From assembly GCA_947466165.1 (NCBI GenBank), contig CANIDW010000129.1:1-5436 (forward strand): a stretch of 5,436 bases of DNA, read 5' to 3'. The notes under the pieces are model-generated. The model searched no databases and was not told the origin of the DNA. It was given only the letters and a program-made list of their open reading frames with translations. The stretch comes from Comamonadaceae bacterium. GTDB lineage: Bacteria; Pseudomonadota; Gammaproteobacteria; Burkholderiales; Burkholderiaceae_C. Position 1 is the stretch's first letter. The number at the start of each line of letters is the position of its first letter. A program made the position numbers and the translations under genes. Below are positions 1 through 5,226 of this stretch, piece by piece.

Positions 1-398
1 GACAGCACTGCCCCCCAGGTCTGACGGCGCGAAATTTTTTCACCATGCAAGAGCCAGCCCAGGCCCAACATCCAGATCGGAATGCTGGAGGCCACCAGCG
101 TCACGTTCATGGCGGTGGAGGTGTGCAGCGCCAGGTATTGCAGCGAGTTGTAGGCTCCGACACTGAGCAGACCCAGCAGGGCAAAACGACGCCAGTGGCG
201 CCACATCAGACTGTCCCGGTGTAAAACCCTGTGCGCCAGCGGCAGCAGCACCAAAAAAGCCAGCAGCCAACGCAAGAAGTTCAGCGTCATGGGCGGCACC
301 AGATCGTTGATCATGCGGCCGATCACGGCATTGCTGGCCCACATCAAAGGTGCAATGCTAAGCAACATAATGGTCGAGGTGCTGAGGCGGCGGTTCAT
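1..398 (-). CDS. DMT superfamily (EamA) transporter, N-terminal part, cut by window edge
   Basis: Reading the minus strand from ATG at 398 gives 132 uninterrupted codons running off the left edge. The protein starts MNRRLSTSTIMLLSIAPL and is strongly hydrophobic. Predicted membrane segments lie at about residues 8-28, 34-55, 71-91 and 94-118. The stretch MWASNAVIGR in the first helix and the later GEKISRRQTWG after the fourth helix are typical of EamA-domain carriers, which have ten helices and about 280-300 residues, so slightly under half is visible. Such inner-membrane proteins usually export metabolites or amino acids; the substrate cannot be told here. The codons are strongly GC-biased (56 of the first 70 end in G or C), unlike the central operon. 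No Shine-Dalgarno sequence is visible before the ATG. It follows lysR in the same direction, but 273 bases away, so it probably has its own promoter. Confidence 0.9.
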   Translation of the reverse strand, partial: MNRRLSTSTIMLLSIAPLMWASNAVIGRMINDLVPPMTLNFLRWLLAFLVLLPLAHRVLHRDSLMWRHWRRFALLGLLSVGAYNSLQYLALHTSTAMNVTLVASSIPIWMLGLGWLLHGEKISRRQTWGAVL

Positions 399-404
399 GC
401 AAGG

Positions 405-433
405 ACTGTAGCAAGACCGGGCCTCAATGTCTT
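405..433 (-). promoter_or_regulatory. Possible sigma-70 promoter of the DMT gene, giving a near-leaderless mRNA
   Basis: On the minus strand AAGACA (433-428) and TACAGT (410-405) are separated by 17 bases; each matches 4 of 6 consensus positions. The -10 box ends only 6 bases before the ATG at 398, so transcription would start at or next to the start codon. This fits the absence of a Shine-Dalgarno sequence. The call is an inference from weak box matches. Confidence 0.35.
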
Positions 434-470
434 TGAGCCGGTACAAGACTTTCCCCACGATCTTCAAATA

Positions 471-683
471 ATGCGGTCCCTCGCCGACTGTGCGCTAGCC
501 CTGAAGGCGTGCGACGGAGCAAACCCAGTAATAAGCGAGCATTTTCTCGGCCAGGAGTTCTCGGCCAGGTTGGGCCTGGACCTCTGGAACCGCAGCATGT
601 TACTTGGTGTGGTCCCTGAAAAACCACTGCAACTCGCGGGAACACTACTGATTTTGGATGATTTTCAATGGTCAAAATGTTGA
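471..683 (+). CDS. Unrecognised small ORF (70 aa), possibly a gene remnant
   Basis: From ATG 471 to TGA 681-683 there is an open frame of 70 codons, starting MRSLADCALALKAC and ending ILDDFQWSKC. I do not recognise a family. No signal peptide, membrane helix or metal-binding motif stands out, although the C-terminal third is moderately hydrophobic. No convincing Shine-Dalgarno sequence precedes the ATG. The frame stays open upstream to 231, but that part lies over the real DMT gene on the other strand. It overlaps the 3' end of the convergent lysR gene by 12 bases. Codon use is mixed and includes a near-perfect tandem duplication (544-569), which is more typical of decaying sequence. It could be a true small gene, the tail of a lost gene, or chance; I favour the last two. 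Confidence 0.2.
   Translation: MRSLADCALALKACDGANPVISEHFLGQEFSARLGLDLWNRSMLLGVVPEKPLQLAGTLLILDDFQWSKC
544..569. repeat. Short tandem repeat, two 12-base copies with a 14-base period
   Basis: TTCTCGGCCAGG occurs at 544-555 and again at 558-569, separated by AG. It lies in the gap between lysR and the DMT gene. It is probably a slippage duplication; no function can be assigned. Confidence 0.7.
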
Positions 684-1586
684 ACAGTGCTCGCGTGCGA
701 ATTCGACAAATCTGCTTGTCACTGTTGGCATTCCTACCGCCCTCGTAGCCATGTATAAAACCGATGCCCTTTCCAGCCCGACTAGAGGAACATAAGTAAC
801 GTTTTTGAATGCCAACCTAGAAGTCGATAGCGGGACGATTGCAACGCCAAATTCAGCTGCTACCAGGCCAATCACGGCGTGCATGGGAGCAATTTCTTGC
901 GAGATTTTCGGCATGAATCCGGCTGCTTGGCACAAAGAGAGTACTTCTGAGTGAAAACCGCTGCCCTCTTTTTGAAACATCACAAAACTTTGCTCTTTTA
1001 GCGAAGACAAGCTAAGCGGCGGTTTGAGCGTTTTGGCAAGTCTGCGAGGTATCGCTGCAACAAACCCCTCGCGGTGGACGCTCTCTAAAACAACGCCTGT
1101 GGTGATGGGCGCCAATCTTGTAAAACCAACGTCCATGCGCCCGTGTGCAATTTGCTCCATTTGCTCATCAGGCGACAGGTTGCGCATGGTCACATGCACA
1201 TCAGGATTGGAGTTACAAAACTCTCGTAAAAGGTCAGGCAAAAAGCCAAACATCGCCCCGCCTGCGACGGCAATACTTACCTGTCCAGCTTCACCACGGG
1301 CGGCAGCTTGTCCTCGGTTGAGCGCCTTTTCAGCCCCTTCGATTGCGGTCCGAGCATGCGCTATGAAAACGCTTCCAGCGGCTGTAACTTTTGTTCCCTT
1401 GGGTCCCCTGTCAAAAAGTTGTGCACCGAGGATACTCTCCAGCTCCGCGATGCGCTGAGACAGCGGCGGCTGAGAAATGCCTAGCCTTTGCGCGGCTGCA
1501 CCGAATCCGCCAAAGTCCGCAACGGCCACGGCGTAGCGAAAAAGTCGGAGATCTGGAAGGAGCCGAGGCTTGTGCATTAGAGGCAT
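672..1586 (-). CDS. LysR-family transcriptional regulator
   Basis: A 304-residue protein, the usual length for LysR regulators. The N-terminal winged helix-turn-helix covers about residues 13-72, with the recognition region AAQRLGISQPPLSQRIAELE (31-50) followed by GAQLFDR (54-60), both hallmarks of the family. The effector-binding domain runs from about residue 100 to 299; GFLPDLLREF (114-123) and the EFGVAIVP segment (245-252) are typical of it. The start at 1586 is preceded by a weak purine-rich stretch (AAAGAAAG); Met4 at 1577 is an alternative but has no ribosome site. The gene is transcribed away from the Bug/enolase operon across a 92-base shared control region, the classic LysR layout, so it most likely regulates that operon and itself in response to a related metabolite. 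The ligand cannot be deduced from the sequence. Confidence 0.95.
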   Translation of the reverse strand: MPLMHKPRLLPDLRLFRYAVAVADFGGFGAAAQRLGISQPPLSQRIAELESILGAQLFDRGPKGTKVTAAGSVFIAHARTAIEGAEKALNRGQAAARGEAGQVSIAVAGGAMFGFLPDLLREFCNSNPDVHVTMRNLSPDEQMEQIAHGRMDVGFTRLAPITTGVVLESVHREGFVAAIPRRLAKTLKPPLSLSSLKEQSFVMFQKEGSGFHSEVLSLCQAAGFMPKISQEIAPMHAVIGLVAAEFGVAIVPLSTSRLAFKNVTYVPLVGLERASVLYMATRAVGMPTVTSRFVEFAREHCSTF

Positions 1587-1594
1587 CTTTCTTT

Positions 1595-1621
1595 GATATG
1601 GATATCTAATCTAAATGATAT
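1595..1621. promoter_or_regulatory. GATAT/ATATC half-site cluster, candidate LysR operator
   Basis: Three half-sites occur in 27 bases: GATAT at 1595-1599, ATATC at 1602-1606 and GATAT at 1617-1621. The first pair forms a palindrome with a 2-base centre and the second pair a palindrome with a 10-base spacer. The cluster begins 9 bases upstream of the lysR start codon, a usual place for an autoregulatory LysR site. It does not give a well-centred T-N11-A box, so the assignment is tentative. Confidence 0.4.
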
Positions 1622-1623
1622 TG

Positions 1624-1667
1624 GACGTTATGTAAGGCCCATCCTAGTATGGTGCCTTAACAACGTC
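1624..1667. repeat. 44-base imperfect inverted repeat abutting the Shine-Dalgarno site
   Basis: Three nested pairs of arms are visible: GACGTT (1624-1629) with AACGTC (1662-1667), TAAGGC (1633-1638) with GCCTTA (1654-1659), and CCAT (1639-1642) with ATGG (1649-1652), around the 6-base centre CCTAGT. That is 16 complementary pairs with two small bulges. The right arm ends directly at the Shine-Dalgarno sequence of the Bug gene. As DNA it could be a regulator-binding dyad; as RNA it would be a stem-loop at the ribosome site. No T-tract follows, so it is not an ordinary intrinsic terminator. Confidence 0.65.
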
Positions 1668-1678
1668 AGGAGCCTCTT

Positions 1679-2656
1679 ATGCCGTTCACTTCACGTCGCA
1701 AGCTACTTCAATGGCTGTCCTTGGCAGCGCTAGGCGTTACCCAAGCCAATGCGCAGCAACAGTTCACAAAACCAGTCAGGCTGATTATTCCCGGGCCACC
1801 AGGCGGCGCCTCAGACACGATTGCACGAGTGCTATCTGAGGACATCTCCAAAGCAATCGGGCAACCACTGGTTATTGAGCCCAGACCCGGCGTGGGCGGC
1901 AACTTGGCAACTGACATGGTCGCGAAGGCGCCTCCGGATGGTCATACGATCTTGCTGGGTGACATCGGACCATTGGCAATCAATTTGACGCTCTTTCCGA
2001 GCCTTCCATTCGACCCCATCCGAGACTTTGAGCCCATCGCACGAATGGCCGTCTTCCCCTGGATCGTCGTGGCACACCCCTCACTGGGCGTGAAATCGAT
2101 GAAGGACTTGTTTGAGCTCGCCCGAAAAAGCCCTTCAGGAATTTCTTTTGGAACGCCAGGTCAAGGCACGCCTATGCATTTGACCGGTGCCTTCCTGGCG
2201 AAAGCGAGCGGTGCCAATTTCGAGCATATTCCCTATAAAGGCGGAGGGCCGGCCACCCTGGATGTCGTGGCGGGACACGTCAAGCTAGGGATTGTTGGAC
2301 TCCCCCCCGCCGCTCAGCATGTTAAAAGCGGCAGTCTTGTACCGATTGGCGTCAGCACGGGGCAGCGTTCGGTACTTCTGCCCGATGTTCCAACACTTCA
2401 GGAGGCAGGGTTGACCGGGTTCGACGCGGGAGTTTGGTACGGCTTGCTAGCTCCAAAAGGTACGCCCAGGGCGCTGACTGAAAAATTGTCTGCTGCGGTT
2501 CAGGTTGCCCTTGCGAACCCAGCAAACCTTGAAAAATTGAGGCAAAGCGGCGTGAGCCCATCGTTTTTGAACGGACCATCTTTCGGGGCCTTTATCGAAG
2601 CTGAAGGCAAAAGGTGGGGACCGCTGGTCAAAGCATCTGGGGCGAAGGTGGAATAG
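1679..2656 (+). CDS. Bug/TctC-type periplasmic solute-binding protein (tripartite tricarboxylate transporter receptor family)
   Basis: A 325-residue protein, the normal size for Bug receptors. An N-terminal signal peptide is clear: SRRKLLQ (5-11), a hydrophobic core, then a signal peptidase site at about ANA-Q (25/26). The twin arginine followed by LLQ resembles a Tat motif, although Sec export is also possible. Family signatures are PGGASDTIAR (41-50), EPRPGVGGN (67-75), KAPPDGHTILL (83-93), the loop GTPGQGTPMHL (158-168) and HIPYKGGGPA (183-192). Known Bug proteins bind carboxylates and other small organic solutes in the periplasm. The start has a strong AGGAG site six bases upstream. It is the first gene of the operon, one base from the enolase-family gene. 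No TctA/TctB-like membrane genes are present, so it is an orphan receptor that would need a permease encoded elsewhere or act in signalling. Confidence 0.95.
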   Translation: MPFTSRRKLLQWLSLAALGVTQANAQQQFTKPVRLIIPGPPGGASDTIARVLSEDISKAIGQPLVIEPRPGVGGNLATDMVAKAPPDGHTILLGDIGPLAINLTLFPSLPFDPIRDFEPIARMAVFPWIVVAHPSLGVKSMKDLFELARKSPSGISFGTPGQGTPMHLTGAFLAKASGANFEHIPYKGGGPATLDVVAGHVKLGIVGLPPAAQHVKSGSLVPIGVSTGQRSVLLPDVPTLQEAGLTGFDAGVWYGLLAPKGTPRALTEKLSAAVQVALANPANLEKLRQSGVSPSFLNGPSFGAFIEAEGKRWGPLVKASGAKVE

Positions 2657-2657
2657 C

Positions 2658-3788
2658 GTGGCAGCATTGATTAGAAACATACGATGCGCCAATCTACACG
2701 TAAAGTATTCGGGAGAGTTGCGCAACACACAGCATGCATGGCACGGGAAAAATTACATCATTCTCGAACTTGAGTCAGAGGACGGATTCAGCGGCTTCGG
2801 AGAAATGTATTGCGATGGCGGCGGCAGCCCTGAAGTGGCCTTGTCGATACTCCGTCACGAAATTGCTCCGGCTCTGCGTGGCCGATCTTCAACCAGACCG
2901 CTTGAAATATTGGCTGACCTGCGCCGCAAGTACAGCCTCAGCGCCCGGGGAGGCGCCGCAAGCATGGCTATTTCAGCAGTCGACATTGCCATGTGGGATC
3001 TTCTCGGAAAACGCGCTGGTCTGCCTTTGTACAGGCTACTTGGCGGCTTTAGCAATCGCGTGAATGTTTATGCATCGGGTGGCATGTATGGCCCTGGTAT
3101 AACGCCTGAGAGCCTCGCCGAGGAAATGCGAGAAGCGCAGTTACAAGGTCTTCACGGAGCCAAGATAAAAGTCGGTGGAGCCAGCCTGGAGGAGGACGCA
3201 GAGCGGGTAGCCAAGGTGCGAGCAGCGATAGGGCCACACGCGCCGCTCATGGTTGACGCGATGTTCCGCCCCAATGTGAAGGAAGCGATCAAGCTTGGTC
3301 AAGCTTTGAAGCCCGAAAACCTGCATTTCTTCGAAGCGCCCACCCATGCGAGCGATGTCACGGGATGGTGCACAGTCCGTGATGCGTGTGCGCTTGCTCT
3401 ATCTGGCCCCGAACTGAGCGACGACAGAGACCTCATGCGCCGTTTGCTCCAAGCCGACGCGATTGACTTTTTGCAGTTTGACCTCGCGATTGCCGGTGGC
3501 GTGAGCGAGGGTCGTGAACATTTCGCACTGGCACATGCGTTTGGAAAGCCAGTCACACTTCATTGCGCTGCTTCCGCTGTCGCCATGGCGGCGGCAGCGC
3601 AACTTGGTGCGGGGCTGGGGGGATGCGATTCTCTAGAGTTTCACCTGATGCATGACGGAATGCGGGAGAGTCTGTGGGATTGCGGTTGGCGATTGGACGG
3701 AGGTCATCTCATTCTTCCGGATCGCCCTGGTCTCGGAGTCGATCCTAGTGATGAAGTCAGGGATTTATTAGAGGATGGACTATGCTGA
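2658..3788 (+). CDS. Mandelate racemase/muconate lactonizing enzyme family protein (enolase superfamily)
   Basis: A 376-residue protein with an N-terminal capping domain (about 1-125) and a TIM-barrel domain (about 130-365). The catalytic set is complete and follows mandelate racemase numbering with a constant shift of +5: K169-I-K171, metal ligands D200, E226 and E252, and the D275/H302 dyad (in QFDLAIAGG and TLHCAAS). Such enzymes abstract the proton alpha to a carboxylate with Mg2+ and act as racemases or acid-sugar dehydratases in the cytosol; the substrate cannot be fixed. Oddities: the residue two after D200 is Met where mandelate racemase has Asn, and the second acidic residue of the EEP motif is Ala. 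The start is GTG at 2658, one base after the Bug stop, with AAGGTGG six bases upstream. Third-position GC of the first 70 codons is only about 54%, with AGA, ATA and CTA codons near the start. Confidence 0.93.
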   Translation: MAALIRNIRCANLHVKYSGELRNTQHAWHGKNYIILELESEDGFSGFGEMYCDGGGSPEVALSILRHEIAPALRGRSSTRPLEILADLRRKYSLSARGGAASMAISAVDIAMWDLLGKRAGLPLYRLLGGFSNRVNVYASGGMYGPGITPESLAEEMREAQLQGLHGAKIKVGGASLEEDAERVAKVRAAIGPHAPLMVDAMFRPNVKEAIKLGQALKPENLHFFEAPTHASDVTGWCTVRDACALALSGPELSDDRDLMRRLLQADAIDFLQFDLAIAGGVSEGREHFALAHAFGKPVTLHCAASAVAMAAAAQLGAGLGGCDSLEFHLMHDGMRESLWDCGWRLDGGHLILPDRPGLGVDPSDEVRDLLEDGLC

Positions 3789-4951
3789 AGGGACTCAATT
3801 GGGGTCATCGCCGAGCCTCGGGCCCGATGGACGCGGTGAGCCGCGCTGCAAATGAAAAGCTTGGATTCGAAATCATCTGGGACCAGCAGTCGCTCAATGG
3901 ATTCGAGCATGGCTTGACGCCCGACATCGCAGATCGCTATGACCTGATCGTTTTTGACCATCCTTTCTGCGGCGATATCAGCGCTCAACGTCTCATGCAG
4001 CCGCTGACAAATTGTTTACAGGGCCTGGACGGAAAGTCTTTTATCGGCGATTCGCTCGCCAGCTATCGATTTGCGAATGAACTTTGGGGGCTTCCCATCG
4101 ATGGCGCCACCCAGGCCTGCGTTTATCGCCCAGATATCATGGCAGCTGAAAAGATGCCCAACGATTGGAGTGACGTTGTTCAGCTGGGCCGCAGCCTCCG
4201 ACAACAAGACAAGTGGCTGGTGCTTCCCAGCCTGTCCCCGCACGGATTTTTGTTGTTGCTTGGATTGTGCGCGGCCTTGGGCAGTCCATGGCCAAATAAA
4301 CCGCTGGCCCCATTGGATGTCCAGACGATAAAAAGGGCGGTGAAAGCACTTCTCGAGGTGAGCGCTCTCGCGCACCCGGCTGGCAGGGGATGGAACGCGA
4401 TTGATGCGCACGAGGCAATGTCTAGGTCAGATGATCTGGTCTATTGCCCCGCCATGTACGTCTACACCACCTATGCAGAGCGGGGTCACGGATCGCCGCT
4501 CGCCTTTGCGCCTTTTCCGGGTCCCGATGGCTCGCCTAAGGGGACTGTCCTAGGTGGGACGGGTCTGGGCATCACCCGCTCTTGCAGAAATCTTGAAAAT
4601 GCTTTTAAGTTAATCACCTTCCTGGCGGGCGCAGATGTTCAGACCAAGTTGATGATGGAACACCACGGACAGCCGGCTCGCGTTGAGGCTTGGCAGGGCT
4701 GTCAAGCCGACGGCTTGTTCAGGGGAAGTCATAAAAATCTGTGCACAACAATGGAGAGCGCATGGACGAGGCCACGTTTTGCTGGCTATATCGTTTGGCA
4801 GGATGCGTCCGGAAAGCTGGTTGAGCGGCTTTTAGCTGGTGATTTGAGCGAGCAAGCCTTTCTGGACGCTCTGATTCGCTCATGGGAGAAACTGGGCCCC
4901 GAAAGGTCCCCCGTATCCGACAAGGGCAATGAGCTGCAAGGGGCGCCCTGA
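3782..4951 (+). CDS. ABC solute-binding protein-like (family 1 fold), lacking a signal peptide
   Basis: A 389-residue protein, the normal length for family 1 (sugar-type) ABC binding proteins. Fold-typical stretches are LTPDIADRYDLIVFDHP (45-61), LWGLPIDGATQACVYRPDIM (101-120), VLGGTGLGITRS (256-267) and NAFKLITFLAG (273-283). It starts MLKGLNWGHRRASGP and has no signal sequence. An in-frame TGA at 3752-3754, with no ATG, GTG or TTG between it and ATG 3782, rules out an N-terminal extension. The ATG overlaps the enolase-gene stop by seven bases and has GAGGA six bases upstream, so translation is probably coupled. No ABC permease or ATPase gene lies nearby. From memory, similar leaderless homologues occur near acyl-CoA or enolase-family enzymes in proteobacteria, but I know of no established function. 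A cytosolic ligand-binding or chaperone role is inference. A homologue that lost its leader after acquisition is the alternative. Confidence 0.85.
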   Translation: MLKGLNWGHRRASGPMDAVSRAANEKLGFEIIWDQQSLNGFEHGLTPDIADRYDLIVFDHPFCGDISAQRLMQPLTNCLQGLDGKSFIGDSLASYRFANELWGLPIDGATQACVYRPDIMAAEKMPNDWSDVVQLGRSLRQQDKWLVLPSLSPHGFLLLLGLCAALGSPWPNKPLAPLDVQTIKRAVKALLEVSALAHPAGRGWNAIDAHEAMSRSDDLVYCPAMYVYTTYAERGHGSPLAFAPFPGPDGSPKGTVLGGTGLGITRSCRNLENAFKLITFLAGADVQTKLMMEHHGQPARVEAWQGCQADGLFRGSHKNLCTTMESAWTRPRFAGYIVWQDASGKLVERLLAGDLSEQAFLDALIRSWEKLGPERSPVSDKGNELQGAP

Positions 4952-4987
4952 GCAGCTTCGGCTAGAAAGCCAACCAATGCAGTTGAG

Positions 4988-5013
4988 GGTGGTTCGAATC
5001 CCCGACCTCGGCA
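4988..5013 (+). other. tRNA 3'-end-like remnant (T-loop plus acceptor strand), candidate integration scar
   Basis: GGTTCGAATCC at 4991-5001 matches the tRNA T-loop/B-box consensus exactly, and CCTCGGC followed by A (5006-5013) looks like a 3' acceptor strand with its discriminator base. It is not a functional tRNA. The T-stem pairs at only three of five positions (T4990-C5002 and G4988-G5004 are mismatches), there is one extra base before the acceptor strand, the next bases are GAA instead of CCA, and no anticodon arm or 5' half is recognisable upstream. It lies 37 bases after the last operon gene, where a tRNA-targeting integration could have left a fragment. No matching copy was seen on the left side of the cassette. 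Confidence 0.45.
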
Positions 5014-5027
5014 GAAATTGACACTTC

Positions 5028-5057
5028 TTGACCTGAGCAGGTTGGTGCGGCTATTTT
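5028..5057 (+). promoter_or_regulatory. Possible sigma-70 promoter upstream of qor
   Basis: TTGACC (5028-5033, five of six consensus positions) is followed after 18 bases by TATTTT (5052-5057, four of six). It would give a leader of roughly 160 bases before the ATG at 5227, containing the nested dyad at 5116-5161. Other promoters nearer the gene cannot be excluded. Confidence 0.35.
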
Positions 5058-5115
5058 CATTGCTCCGCCAGTACAAAGACCTCTGACATATTCAGCAGGC
5101 ATAGAGGCGGCCTCA

Positions 5116-5161
5116 GGCCCAGCACCACGCGGAGCTTTTTGCTTTGGGCTCCTACTGGGCC
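5116..5161. repeat. Nested inverted repeat in the qor leader
   Basis: GGCCCAG (5116-5122) pairs with CTGGGCC (5155-5161), and inside it GGAGC (5131-5135) pairs with GCTCC (5148-5152), 12 base pairs in all, with a T-rich 12-base central loop. A T-tract does not follow the outer arm, so it is not a standard terminator. It may be a leader RNA structure or an operator. The rest of 5014-5226 shows no gene. Confidence 0.4.
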
Positions 5162-5226
5162 CTTTGGCAGCGGCCGTTTTGTGGCGGGTGACATAAACTG
5201 CGGTTTTCTTTCAGATAGGTAACAAC

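Larger units (their letters stand above)
1587..1678. promoter_or_regulatory. Divergent control region between lysR and the Bug/enolase operon
   Basis: This AT-rich 92-base gap must hold the promoters of both divergent transcripts and the LysR operator. On the minus strand CTTACA and TAGATT, spaced 17 bases, could serve lysR. On the plus strand TTGGAC (1621-1626) and TAGTAT (1645-1650), spaced 18, or TTGATA (1593-1598) with GATATT (1617-1622), spaced 18, could serve the operon. All are weak matches, as expected for activator-dependent promoters. AGGAG at 1668-1672, six bases before ATG 1679, is a strong Shine-Dalgarno site and fixes the start of the Bug gene. Confidence 0.6.

Noticed and set aside
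40..342. Minus-strand open frame of 100 codons at the left edge
   Set aside because: It is in a different frame from the membrane-protein reading that starts at 398 and runs off the window; its translation has no family features.
231..683. Long plus-strand open frame of 150 codons
   Set aside because: Its first half lies over the clearly real DMT transporter gene on the minus strand and reads as low-complexity Q/H-rich protein typical of antisense frames. Only the part from ATG 471 is kept, as a low-confidence ORF.
1024..1609. Plus-strand open frames opposite lysR
   Set aside because: They are antisense shadows of a full-length LysR gene with intact domains.
2734..3063. Plus-strand frame of 109 codons inside the enolase gene
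   Set aside because: It is an out-of-frame shadow of a gene whose catalytic residues are all in the longer frame.
3862..3874. Second TTCGAA-containing stretch as a repeat of the tRNA-like sequence
   Set aside because: It is inside the solute-binding-like gene, encodes the normal GFEII region, and shares no flanking similarity with 4988-5013.
4960..4971. Hairpin GGCT-AGAA-AGCC after the operon as a terminator
   Set aside because: The stem is only four base pairs and no T-tract follows; there is no convincing intrinsic terminator after the last gene.
5018..5023. Perfect TTGACA as a -35 box
   Set aside because: The position 17 bases downstream reads GTTGGT, which is not a -10 box; the overlapping TTGACC at 5028 with TATTTT is the better pair.
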